Both the position numbers and the translations under genes were made by a program. Positions 1 to 6,921 of a DNA stretch of 11,178 nt are shown piece by piece; the first letter of the stretch is position 1, and every line of letters begins with the position of its first letter. The notes under the pieces were generated by a model, which had not been told where the DNA came from, did not search any database, and saw nothing but the letters and a program-made list of their open reading frames with translations. Source of the DNA: Candidatus Zipacnadia bacterium (lineage in GTDB: Bacteria; Armatimonadota; UBA5377; JALGUK01); NCBI GenBank assembly GCA_029820875.1, contig JALGUK010000089.1, positions 1 to 11,178 on the forward strand, given 5' to 3'.

Positions 1-408
1 CGAGAACAGGCGGGCAATCGCATGTTCCAGACTGAAGCGAGATACGTCAAGAGTGACAGCGGGCGTCCTCAACAAGAAGCCGGTTTGCAGCAAGTGTGTA
101 CCGAAAGTCACCGCGAAGGCCGTAAGCAGCGTGGGTGCAATCGCGAGCAGGCTGACCATCATGGTTTCACCGGCAAATTCGAGCAACGCCGTCGGCTCAA
201 CGCCTGGAGTCTGCCACTGGGTCAATCCCCGGCGGGCCGCTTCTTGCAGAGTACCCCAGACGACCGGCCACGTCAGCGCCAGCACCGCTATGGCGGCAAG
301 CAGCCCGGCTACCACCGACAGGTCTCTGCTGTAAGCCGCCTCACCGCGGCGTCGTGCCTCCTCACGCTTGTGCGGAGTAGGCGCATAGGGACGAATATCT
401 CTCAACAT
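1..408 (-). CDS. flhB: Flagellar biosynthesis protein FlhB (N-terminal part, cut by window edge)
   Basis: FlhB is the inner-membrane switch protein of the flagellar type III export apparatus; its cytoplasmic C-terminal domain, not present here, controls the change from rod/hook to filament substrates. The 136 visible residues show the family start, with a basic TPHKREEARRRGE stretch (residues 11-23) followed by DL, then a hydrophobic segment at about 30-48 and a second at about 85-105, and end in a DVSRFSLEHAIARLFS stretch that matches the region after the second membrane segment of FlhB. The ATG at 406-408 is chosen because the ATG five bases upstream is followed at once by a stop, and a GAGGG sequence lies upstream. 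It follows fliR by 28 bases in the same direction, as expected for a fliQ-fliR-flhB unit. The NPTH autocleavage site would lie beyond the window. Confidence 0.88.
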   Translation of the reverse strand, partial: MLRDIRPYAPTPHKREEARRRGEAAYSRDLSVVAGLLAAIAVLALTWPVVWGTLQEAARRGLTQWQTPGVEPTALLEFAGETMMVSLLAIAPTLLTAFAVTFGTHLLQTGFLLRTPAVTLDVSRFSLEHAIARLFS

Positions 409-436
409 TACATCGCCCTCGCATGACTCCGGCGGT

Positions 437-1177
437 TCACATCATCGCACGACTCAGTGTGGTAATGGTGTCGGCAATGATCAACGGCAGGGACAGGATA
501 ATCGCGCCAAGCCCTACGATAACACGCGCGGGGAACAGAACAGCGAATGCGTTAAGCTGCGGGACAACACGCGAACTAAGGCAAAGGGTCAGGTCGGTAA
601 TGAATAGAGCCGCGACCGGCGGAGCGCCGACCATTATGATTGTGCTGAACATCTCGCCCACGAGGCGAATCCCCTCCGCTTGAACCCCGGCTGTAGCCGC
701 TGCGGCCCCGAGCGGCAGCAGTTCGTAGCTCCTGAACATGCCGGCAATCAGCCAGCGATGGCCGCCAAGGGCCAGATACGTCACAAGCGAAAAGAGAATC
801 GCAAAGCCGCCAATCAGTTCGGTCTGTTCCCCGCTGAGAGGATCGAGCACAGGCGCGGCCGCATACCCCAACTGCACGTCCAGGACCTGCCCGGCCATCC
901 GTATGCCCCAGAACAGCAGCGATGCTGCAAATCCGAGTGCCAGGCCCACGATAACTTCCTTCGCGCCCAAGACAGCAAGCTGGGGGACGTCCCAGGCGAT
1001 GGATGCAGGTGTGATGGGCACCACCGGCGTCAATACTACCGCGAGAACCAGGGCCGCTGCAATACGAATATGGCCGGGGATTACCCGGCTCCCGAAGACG
1101 GGGGCTGTGGTGAAGAACCCGCCGAGCCGGGCGAAAACAAGGATGACAATCGGCGACGGTTGCAGCCATTCGGGCAT
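437..1177 (-). CDS. fliR: Flagellar biosynthesis protein FliR
   Basis: FliR is a polytopic membrane component of the flagellar type III export gate, assembling with FliP and FliQ. The 246 residues are slightly short for the family (about 255-260) and almost wholly hydrophobic. Recognisable family features are the N-terminal ARLGGFFTTAPVFGSRVIPG block (residues 16-35), the EVIVGLALGF segment, the AGQVLDVQLGYA segment followed by DP, the GGHRWL motif before a long helix, and the PQLNAFAVLFPARV stretch near the C terminus. The ATG at 1177 has a GGAAAGG sequence about 11 bases upstream. fliQ ends 52 bases upstream and flhB starts 28 bases downstream, which gives the usual flagellar gene order. 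EscT/YscT-type virulence secretion proteins are homologous, but the absence of other injectisome genes and the FlhB-like neighbour favour the flagellum. Confidence 0.93.
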   Translation of the reverse strand: MPEWLQPSPIVILVFARLGGFFTTAPVFGSRVIPGHIRIAAALVLAVVLTPVVPITPASIAWDVPQLAVLGAKEVIVGLALGFAASLLFWGIRMAGQVLDVQLGYAAAPVLDPLSGEQTELIGGFAILFSLVTYLALGGHRWLIAGMFRSYELLPLGAAAATAGVQAEGIRLVGEMFSTIIMVGAPPVAALFITDLTLCLSSRVVPQLNAFAVLFPARVIVGLGAIILSLPLIIADTITTLSRAMM

Positions 1178-1229
1178 ATTGACGCTTTACCTTTCCCGCA
1201 GAAACCGCCGGCGCTCAATTGCACGGAAT

Positions 1230-1499
1230 TCACCGGACGATGCTCGGAATCTGGAAGAAAAGCTCTTGTGCCAGGCCCACTAACGTCGCTATCATCCACC
1301 CCCCGAAGATGACGACGACCGCTCCAACCGCAAGAAGTTTCGGGACGAAGCTGAGGGCTACGTCCTGGATCTGGGTCGCTGACTGGACAAGGCCCACGAT
1401 TATACCCACTGCCAGAGCCGCGACAAGCGGCGGTAGGGCGACCTGCAGCGCACAGGCGAAGCCCAACTGTGCGATTTCCAGAGCTGTTGAGGGTGACAT
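1230..1499 (-). CDS. fliQ: Flagellar biosynthesis protein FliQ
   Basis: FliQ is a small two-helix membrane protein of the flagellar export gate. The 89-residue product is the normal family length. It has two hydrophobic helices (about residues 16-38 and 54-76) separated by the diagnostic QSATQIQDVALSFVPKL loop, which is the hallmark of FliQ. The reading frame continues open far upstream, but the ATG at 1497-1499 is preferred because it gives the family length and an AAAGGTGGAG ribosome site lies about 6 bases before it. It is the first gene of the minus-strand flagellar unit. fliP, its usual upstream neighbour, is absent; the next gene (1751) runs the other way. Confidence 0.94.
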   Translation of the reverse strand: MSPSTALEIAQLGFACALQVALPPLVAALAVGIIVGLVQSATQIQDVALSFVPKLLAVGAVVVIFGGWMIATLVGLAQELFFQIPSIVR

Positions 1500-1567
1500 A
1501 GGCGCCTCCACCTTTCGCAGCGCTCCGTGTCGAGGAGGAAAGTGGACACTTTGACCGTTCGCCATTG

Positions 1568-1598
1568 AGGATTCTTCGCCTCTGCATCGAGAAATCCT
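1568..1598 (-). other. Imperfect inverted repeat in the fliQ leader
   Basis: On the minus strand AGGATTTCTC (1598-1589) can pair with GAAGAATCCT (1577-1568) across an 11-base loop, with one mismatch and one G-T pair. No run of T follows, so it does not look like a terminator. It overlaps leader motif copy A. The other copies do not show this hairpin, so it may be incidental. Confidence 0.35.
1575..1598 (-). promoter_or_regulatory. Leader motif copy A (AGGA-N15-GCGAA) upstream of fliQ
   Basis: Read on the minus strand, AGGA (1598-1595) is followed by 15 bases and then GCGAA (1579-1575). It begins AGGATTTCTC and is preceded by GGGGC. It lies 75 bases before the fliQ ATG on the sense strand. 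The same spaced pattern occurs before three other genes of the window. Confidence 0.5.
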
Positions 1599-1677
1599 GC
1601 CCCTGACGGTAGGACGATGACAGACATCGGTGGTGCGCAGGCCTGTGAATAAACAAAGCGATTTGGCAAGCACGCGG

Positions 1678-1701
1678 AGGGCGATTGACATTGCCGGCGA
1701 A
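1678..1701 (+). promoter_or_regulatory. Leader motif copy D (AGGG-N15-GCGAA) upstream of the dehydrogenase gene
   Basis: AGGG at 1678-1681, 15 bases, then GCGAA at 1697-1701 followed by TTAAAT; it ends 49 bases before the ATG at 1751. This is the weakest of the four copies because the ATTTC-like bases after AGG are poorly kept. It also overlaps the TTGACA sequence at 1685-1690, so if the motif is transcribed, that sequence cannot be the promoter. Confidence 0.3.
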
Positions 1702-1750
1702 TTAAATCTTGAATGTGAGCTATGAACGAGAAGCACCAAGAGGTGATTAA

Positions 1751-2803
1751 ATGCCGTCTGAGACAATGCGTGCTGCAGTCGTCGAGGAACTCGGGAAGGT
1801 CAGCGTGCGGGAGGTGCCCGTCCCTCGGATAGGCCCTTATCAGGCACTGACGAAGACGCTCGCCTGCGCCTTCTGCACCGGTACCGACAGCCACTTGGTG
1901 GGTGCCGAGTTCCCATTCAGGCCTCCCTTCCCGTTTATTCTCGGCCACGAGGGTATCGGGGAGATTATCGAGGTGGGGGAGAAGTTCAAGAAGTATCCGG
2001 TCGGTGAGCGTGTGCTGCGGGCCGGTGTGGCTTACCCGCACGGCCCCGAGAACGCTCCGAACCTCGGCTGGGGAGGCTTCGCTGAGTATGGCGTGCTGGA
2101 CGACTTTGAAGCCCGACGCCGCGATGACCCGAATGTGAAGCCTTTCTGCGCCCACGATATGCAGCAGGTCCCGCCCGCGACGCTGGATGCCGCTGCAGCG
2201 ACGGTTCTCATCACGCTCAAGGAGAACTGGAGCTCTCTTCGCATCGCCGGCGCGCAACCGGGGGAAAGCATACTAATCCTCGGCACAGGGCCTGTCGGGC
2301 TGTCATTCACCTATTGCGCGCGCACCATGGGACTTGACCCCATCATCGTGGCCGGCAGGCGTGATGAGCGTCTATCGCTCGCCGGAAAGTACGGGGCGAC
2401 CCACACTATCAATATCCGCAAGGTCAATCTCCCGCAGGCGGTCAAGGACTTGACGGGCGGCGTGGAACTTGTGATAGACACCAGCGGCGCACGGGAGGTC
2501 GTCAAGGACCTCCTTGGATGTGTGCGTGACCGGGGAAGGGTCGGACTCTACGGGGTGTCCACGGTCGGCCCGGACGAGTTCAAACACATGCACCTTGACT
2601 GGTCGCTCGCGCCGGTGCGGTGGTCCCTGCATATGGTCAATCCCGACGAGCCGTCAGCCCACGAGGAGATTTGCAGCCTGGTCGAGCAGGGACGGATGGA
2701 CCCAGCCAAGTTCGTTTCTCACCGCTTTCCGTTCGACCAGTTCGAGGAGGCCTTTGCCACGATTCGCGCGCCCGATGCGGTGAAGGTGGTCGTGGAGTTT
2801 TAG
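1751..2803 (+). CDS. Zinc-type medium-chain alcohol/polyol dehydrogenase of unknown substrate
   Basis: This 350-residue protein belongs to the medium-chain dehydrogenase/reductase superfamily and should oxidise an alcohol or reduce a carbonyl with NAD(P). The N-terminal GroES-like half contains CTGTDSH (residues 42-48) and GHEGIGEIIEVG (65-76), which supply the usual catalytic-zinc Cys and His-Glu. The Rossmann half has GTGPVG at 178-183. The four-cysteine structural zinc lobe normally near residues 95-115 is absent; that stretch reads VAYPHGPENAPNLGWGG. The C-x-G-T-D spacing is one residue longer than the common C-G-T-D. The ATG follows a strong AAGAGGTGAT site. It is the first gene of a tight operon, five bases before mqnE, which suggests co-expression with menaquinone synthesis, but no dehydrogenase of this type is known in that pathway, so the role is unknown. 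Confidence 0.85.
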   Translation: MPSETMRAAVVEELGKVSVREVPVPRIGPYQALTKTLACAFCTGTDSHLVGAEFPFRPPFPFILGHEGIGEIIEVGEKFKKYPVGERVLRAGVAYPHGPENAPNLGWGGFAEYGVLDDFEARRRDDPNVKPFCAHDMQQVPPATLDAAAATVLITLKENWSSLRIAGAQPGESILILGTGPVGLSFTYCARTMGLDPIIVAGRRDERLSLAGKYGATHTINIRKVNLPQAVKDLTGGVELVIDTSGAREVVKDLLGCVRDRGRVGLYGVSTVGPDEFKHMHLDWSLAPVRWSLHMVNPDEPSAHEEICSLVEQGRMDPAKFVSHRFPFDQFEEAFATIRAPDAVKVVVEF

Positions 2804-2808
2804 ACAAG

Positions 2809-3909
2809 ATGGTCATAGAGCACGCAATCGAATCCGCCGGTCTCAGAGAAATCCGCGATAAGATTCTCGCAGGGCAGCGCTTGTCGGCTGAGGATGGCCT
2901 GTATCTGTATCAGTGCCCGGACATCAACGCCCTGGGGCATCTAGCGAACATGGTGCGCGAGCGGTTGAACGGCTCTCGTGTCTTTTGGGTACGCAATGTC
3001 CATATCAACTATACCAATATCTGCGCTAACCAATGTCTCTTTTGCGCCTTCCACGCGCGTGCCGATGGCCCGGAACCATACGTGCTGTCACCGGAGGACG
3101 TACAGTCGCGGCTGATGGCATGTGGCGAGGAGCCGTTGGGGGAGGTTCATGTCGTGGGGGGCGTCAACCCGCAGCTTTCTTACGGGTACTACCTGAACCT
3201 CATCCGAACCGTGAAGGAAACGCGCCCCGAGGCCCGTGTGAAGGCGTTCACGATGGTCGAATTGGCGCAAATCTGCAATGTCGCCGCAAAGCCCCTTCCC
3301 GCTGTCCTAAAAGATTTGAAACGTGCGGGCCTGGACTGCTGTCCCGGCGGTGGGGCGGAGGTGTTCAGCGAGCGGTTGCACGCGCGGCTGTTTCCACGCA
3401 AGATAAGCGGCGACCAGTGGATGGATGTAGCACGCGGGGTGCATAGGGCGGGACTTCCCACGAACGCCACGATGCTGTACGGCCACCTGGAGACACCACA
3501 GGAAAAGGTGGAACACCTTCTCCGCTTGCGGCAGCTTCAGGACGAAACCAACGGCTTCCTTGCATTCGTGCCGCTTGCATTTCATCCGGAGAACACGCAA
3601 CTTGCGCACATTCCCCCTCGCACAGGGCTGCAGGACCTGAGGGAGATTGCCGTCTCGCGGCTTATGCTTGACAACTTTCCGCATATCAAGGCGTACTGGG
3701 TGATGCTCTCGCCCGAGGTTGCACAAATAGCATTGTGGTGGGGGGCCGACGATGTGGATGGAACGATTGTCAAGGAGGAAATCGCCCACCAGGCCGGAGC
3801 ACGAACGCCGCCAGGGCTGACATGCGAGAAGCTTATCGAGCGAATCGCCGAGGCAGGGCGACGGCCCGTGCAGAGGGATGGATTGTACAACGAGGTCCGC
3901 GATGGCTGA
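2809..3909 (+). CDS. mqnE: Aminofutalosine synthase MqnE (radical SAM)
   Basis: MqnE joins 3-[(1-carboxyvinyl)oxy]benzoate to the adenosyl moiety of SAM to give aminofutalosine, an early step of the futalosine route to menaquinone. The 366-residue protein has the radical-SAM cluster motif CANQCLFC (C72, C76, C79) after the HINYTN motif, then the MqnE-type EVHVVGGVNPQLSYGYY, VKAFTMVEL, CCPGGGAEVFSERL, NATMLYGHLET and LQDETNGFLAFVPLAFHP blocks and the late ISRLMLDN-like SRLMLDNFPHIKAYWVML block. The frame is open into the upstream gene, but the ATG at 2809 is preferred because it gives the family length and comes right after the dehydrogenase stop, with GTGGAG upstream. It overlaps mqnC by eight bases. 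The AFHP and HIKAYW features separate it from MqnC. Confidence 0.92.
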   Translation: MVIEHAIESAGLREIRDKILAGQRLSAEDGLYLYQCPDINALGHLANMVRERLNGSRVFWVRNVHINYTNICANQCLFCAFHARADGPEPYVLSPEDVQSRLMACGEEPLGEVHVVGGVNPQLSYGYYLNLIRTVKETRPEARVKAFTMVELAQICNVAAKPLPAVLKDLKRAGLDCCPGGGAEVFSERLHARLFPRKISGDQWMDVARGVHRAGLPTNATMLYGHLETPQEKVEHLLRLRQLQDETNGFLAFVPLAFHPENTQLAHIPPRTGLQDLREIAVSRLMLDNFPHIKAYWVMLSPEVAQIALWWGADDVDGTIVKEEIAHQAGARTPPGLTCEKLIERIAEAGRRPVQRDGLYNEVRDG

Positions 3910-4969
3910 TGACCTGTCCAGAATCGAGACCAAGGTGCTTGAAGGCGAGCGGTTGACCGAAGACGACGGCCTCCTGCTCTTCTCGTGTCCTGAATTCCCC
4001 CGTCTGGGCGCAATGGCGGCGCTTGTACGCCGGCGTATCCATCCCGAGCCAATCGTCACTTATGTCATAGGACGCAATATCAACTACACCAACGTATGTA
4101 CTATCGGTTGCCGATTCTGCGCCTTTCACCGCCCTCCCGGCCATCCGGATGCGTACGTGCTGACGAGAGACGAACTGTTCCGGAAGCTTCAGGAGCTGGT
4201 AGATATCGGCGGGACCGAGGTTCTGATGCAGGGAGGATGTAATCCCGACCTTAAGGTTGAGTGGTTCGAGGACCTCCTCCGTTCGATTAAACAACGCTTC
4301 CCCCTGCATCTTCACGCCCTCTCCCCTACGGAGATTCTGTACATCGCGCAGGTTTCGGAGTTGGGCATAGAGGAGACCATTCGGCGCCTGTGCGCAGCCG
4401 GACTGGACAGCATCCCCGGCGGCGGGGGAGAGATATTAGTGGACGAGGTGCGTGAGGCGATATCGCCTCGCAAGGACAGAGCTGACCAGTGGCTCGAAGT
4501 GATGCGGATTGCGCACCGGCAAGGAATTCCTACGACGGCAACGATGATGTACGGCTCAGTTGAGACCCCCGCCCAGCGCGTTGTGCATCTTCTCCGCATC
4601 CGCGAGCTGCAGGACGAAACCGGCGGGTTCACCGCCTTCATTCCATGGAGCTACCAGCCTTACGGTACGCGGCTCGGGGGCCGCAAGGCAACCGGCTTTG
4701 ACTACCTGCGCACGGTCGCGGTGTCGCGGCTGCTGCTTGACAACATCCCTAACATACAGGCCTCGTGGGTGACTCAGGGAGCGCAGGTGGCGCAGATTAG
4801 CCTCCGCTTCGGCGTCAATGATTTCGGGAGCACGATGCTTGAGGAGAACGTAGTCCGAGCCGCGGGGACGAGCTTCGCAATGGCGATTGATGAAATGGAG
4901 CGGCAAATCTGCGAGGCTGGCTATCAGCCACGGCGAAGGAACACACTGTACCAACTACTTGAGCACTGA
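3902..4969 (+). CDS. mqnC: Dehypoxanthine futalosine cyclase MqnC (radical SAM)
   Basis: MqnC converts dehypoxanthine futalosine to cyclic dehypoxanthine futalosine in the futalosine menaquinone pathway. The 355-residue product shows NYTNVCTIGCRFCAF with cluster cysteines C66, C70 and C73, followed by the MqnC-type EVLMQGGCNPDLKVEWFEDLL, HLHALSPTEI, SIPGGGGEILVDEVRE, TTATMMYGSVET, LQDETGGFTAFIPWSYQP, LLDNIPNIQASWVTQG and NDFGSTMLEENVV blocks. The ATG at 3902 lies inside the last codons of mqnE, with GAGG at 3892-3895 as its ribosome site, so the two are probably translationally coupled. The substrate is made from aminofutalosine, the MqnE product, by a nucleosidase not found in this window. 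The gene ends 41 bases before the convergent aspartate kinase. Confidence 0.93.
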   Translation: MADDLSRIETKVLEGERLTEDDGLLLFSCPEFPRLGAMAALVRRRIHPEPIVTYVIGRNINYTNVCTIGCRFCAFHRPPGHPDAYVLTRDELFRKLQELVDIGGTEVLMQGGCNPDLKVEWFEDLLRSIKQRFPLHLHALSPTEILYIAQVSELGIEETIRRLCAAGLDSIPGGGGEILVDEVREAISPRKDRADQWLEVMRIAHRQGIPTTATMMYGSVETPAQRVVHLLRIRELQDETGGFTAFIPWSYQPYGTRLGGRKATGFDYLRTVAVSRLLLDNIPNIQASWVTQGAQVAQISLRFGVNDFGSTMLEENVVRAAGTSFAMAIDEMERQICEAGYQPRRRNTLYQLLEH

Positions 4970-5010
4970 CCCGGACAGGTTTGCCGTCTGTTTTCGCCCT
5001 ACGACTGCCG
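4970..5010. other. Convergent gap between mqnC and the aspartate kinase gene
   Basis: Two units end here head to head with 41 bases between stops. A weak stem, GACAG (4974-4978) with CTGTT (4988-4992), precedes TTTTC on the plus strand. It is only five pairs with a nine-base loop, so I do not call it a confident terminator. Confidence 0.25.
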
Positions 5011-6402
5011 TTATGCCTCAGGTGGTATCTCATCCCCCAACCTGAACGCTGAGTGCAAGCCGCGGATAACCTGCTCCATGTCCTCTTCATGGATTAGACA
5101 GGAAAGAGCGTTGGCCGAACCGCCTACCTGGAACAGTTCTACGTTGAGTGAGTTGAGCACGTCCACCGTGGTAGCCATGATACCCGGGACACTACGAAGC
5201 CCCAGTCCGATAAGTGAGACGATGCGGCGGTTCGTGCCGAATTCTATGTTCACCGGAACCATTTTGAATGCGGGATCGCGCTGCAGGAGGTCGGCCTGTG
5301 TGGTGAAGTGGGGGCTGCCGGTGCCGGTGGTGAGGATGTAGCAGTACCTCTGGCGTTCTTGGCCGTTCTTGGAGGAGGGAATCGCAATGCCGTCCAATAC
5401 CGCGGAGGCCTTTGCGACGTTGTCGGCCTCCACCACGAAACTGATGCGCGAGGGACTGCCGGAGACGAAGTAAAGTGGGATTGAGGCATTGCCGAGCGCC
5501 TCGTAGACAACCGGCTCTATTTCCCGTTTCGCCTCGGGGCTGGGGAGATTCACGCAGGCCTGTCGGACAGGCCCGGAATTAGCAATGCCCGTTACGCCGC
5601 TTGCATGACGCGGACCGGCCTCAGCAGGGCTGGTCACCAGCGTCCCGGGCGATGTCGAACACGTCTTGCGCACCCGCAGGTGGACGTTTCCTTCCATTGC
5701 AATCTCCACGGCCCTTGGATGCAGCACCTTCGCGCCCTGGTGGGCCATCTCGCAAATCTCGTCATAAGAAATAGTGCGGAGCGTTCGGGCGTCCTCGCCG
5801 ACGATTCTTGGGTCAGCCGTCATCACGCCGTCCACATCGGTGTATATCTCCACCGCTTCAGCATCAAGCGCCACCCCCAGGGCCGTGGCTGTCGTGTCGC
5901 TTCCACCCCGGCCCAATGTTGTGATTGCACCGTGCGGCCGATCCGGCTCGGTTTCGGTCACGCCCTGGAAGCCTGCGACGGTTACGATTTTTCCCTCCTC
6001 GAGACAGCGCTGGACAAAGCCTGGGTGAATGTCTAAGATGCGGCTGTTGCCGAAGTGGTCGTCGGTAATGATTCCGGCCTGGCCGCCGGTCAACGGAATT
6101 GCATCGAGGCCGGTGGAGGTGGTAATCAAATGGGCCATAAGGACCGCGGAAATGATTTCACCGCAGGCCATGAGGAGGTCTTTACTGCGGGGGTCGGCCT
6201 CTCCCCCCATTTGCCGCAGGAGGTCCAAAAGCGTGTCTGTAGCGTAGGGATAGCGCGGGTCCGGTCCTCGGCCCATTGCGGACACCACCACGACAGGCGC
6301 ATACCCGTCGTTCTTGGCCCGCAGTATGTGTTCAACCGCGTAGTGGCGTTCCCTGTCAGAGGCCACGGAGGTCCCGCCGAACTTCATGACAAGTGCCTTC
6401 AC
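5011..6402 (-). CDS. lysC: Aspartate kinase, DapG-like, with tandem ACT regulatory region
   Basis: Aspartate kinase phosphorylates L-aspartate, the first step toward lysine, threonine, methionine and diaminopimelate and, in this window, probably also toward the aromatic route of AroA'. Kinase motifs are KFGGTSVA (residues 7-14), VVVVSAMGR (37-45), TTLGRGGSDTTA (161-172) and EIYTDVDGVMTADPR (185-199), then GAKVLHPRAVE. The VSAMGR followed by YPYATDTLL (51-59) resembles Bacillus DapG. The C-terminal ACT part reads IVSLIGLGLRSVPGIMATT (394-412). At 463 residues it is longer than DapG (about 404), with extra sequence around 335-390. The GTG start is chosen because GGAGGT (6410-6415) sits seven bases upstream; an in-frame ATG five codons later lacks such a site. 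It lies 48 bases after the ACT protein and is probably in one operon with nadB. Feedback control by lysine or threonine is likely but cannot be read from the sequence. Confidence 0.92.
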   Translation of the reverse strand: MKALVMKFGGTSVASDRERHYAVEHILRAKNDGYAPVVVVSAMGRGPDPRYPYATDTLLDLLRQMGGEADPRSKDLLMACGEIISAVLMAHLITTSTGLDAIPLTGGQAGIITDDHFGNSRILDIHPGFVQRCLEEGKIVTVAGFQGVTETEPDRPHGAITTLGRGGSDTTATALGVALDAEAVEIYTDVDGVMTADPRIVGEDARTLRTISYDEICEMAHQGAKVLHPRAVEIAMEGNVHLRVRKTCSTSPGTLVTSPAEAGPRHASGVTGIANSGPVRQACVNLPSPEAKREIEPVVYEALGNASIPLYFVSGSPSRISFVVEADNVAKASAVLDGIAIPSSKNGQERQRYCYILTTGTGSPHFTTQADLLQRDPAFKMVPVNIEFGTNRRIVSLIGLGLRSVPGIMATTVDVLNSLNVELFQVGGSANALSCLIHEEDMEQVIRGLHSAFRLGDEIPPEA

Positions 6403-6450
6403 GATTCAGACCTCCATCCGCAGATGAGACGAAATGCTCACGGTCTTCTC

Positions 6451-6921
6451 TTACTCCTCCAGGTGGAACTCTTCACGCAGCGCTGCAACGGAGCTATCGT
6501 GCTGTTCGTCCTTGATAAGACATGACACGGAGTCATAGGCATCGTCAATCTCCAGTATCTCCACGTTCTTATCATACAGACTTCGGATAATGCGCGCCAT
6601 AATCCCGTGCAAGGACCGCATGTCCGCCGCTATGACCGTTACAAGACTGCAGGCAGACACGACTCGGGGCTCACAACATAGAGTACCCGCAACCTGAACC
6701 ACTTTCGCCGCTTCCCAGTCGCTGAAAGCCATGTGCACGGCCGTCTCGTGCAGCTTAATAAGGAACAGGGCGATGTTGGCGTCGCTTATCGCCGAGAATA
6801 TCCGTCGCAAGTTCTCCCCCGTCGGGGGAAGCGGAACCACAACATGGGACAGGTGCTTCTCAGTCTCGACACGAGTCACGCCCCGGTATTTTTCAAAGGC
6901 TTTACGAGGCTCCACTGGCAA
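6451..6921 (-). CDS. Stand-alone tandem-ACT protein related to aspartate kinase regulatory domains
   Basis: This protein of about 156 residues has no catalytic domain. Its second half ([20 protein letters not shown] and following) matches the end of aspartate kinases, where an ACT domain has the form V-x-V-I-G-x-x-M-R-S-x-x-G-I-M-A. It shares the SCLI-[KH]-[DE]-E stretch with the neighbouring kinase. The first half ([20 protein letters not shown] onward) reads as a second, more diverged ACT fold. ACT domains bind amino acids, and separate ACT proteins can act as regulatory subunits; binding to the adjacent kinase is my inference. The start is uncertain: the TTG at 6921 is preferred because AAGGAG lies ten bases upstream; GTG codons nearby fit worse. 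It overlaps the shifted end of nadB by about 20 bases and precedes the kinase by 48 bases. Confidence 0.7.
   Translation of the reverse strand: MPVEPRKAFEKYRGVTRVETEKHLSHVVVPLPPTGENLRRIFSAISDANIALFLIKLHETAVHMAFSDWEAAKVVQVAGTLCCEPRVVSACSLVTVIAADMRSLHGIMARIIRSLYDKNVEILEIDDAYDSVSCLIKDEQHDSSVAALREEFHLEE

Larger units (their letters stand above)
1500..1750. promoter_or_regulatory. Divergent intergenic control region between fliQ and the dehydrogenase operon
   Basis: This 251-base spacer separates two divergent units and must hold both promoters. Toward the plus strand I see TTGACA at 1685-1690 and a weak TTGAAT at 1709-1714 (18-base spacing). The strong ribosome site AAGAGGTGAT at 1738-1747 serves the ATG at 1751. 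Toward fliQ no convincing -35/-10 pair is visible; a CCGATGT (near 1627, minus strand) resembles half of a flagellar sigma-28 -10 but has no partner -35. No small gene with good coding character is apparent. The fliQ leader carries a hairpin and the RGGR-N15-GCGAA motif listed separately. Confidence 0.45.

Noticed and set aside
1620..1632. A possible flagellar sigma-28 -10 (CCGATGT, minus strand) before fliQ
   Set aside because: No CTAAA- or TAAA-like -35 lies at the needed distance, so only half of the promoter is present.
1400..2257. A 285-codon minus-strand open frame over the dehydrogenase start
   Set aside because: It crosses the divergent spacer and the well-supported dehydrogenase gene, with no family-like sequence or ribosome site.
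4974..4995. Possible terminator in the mqnC/aspartate kinase gap
   Set aside because: The stem is five pairs, one of them G-T, with a nine-base loop; too weak to call despite the following TTTT.
6403..6450. A fifth leader motif before the aspartate kinase gene
   Set aside because: The minus strand has AGCATTTC followed by GCGGA rather than GCGAA, at a shorter spacing, so it does not fit the pattern.
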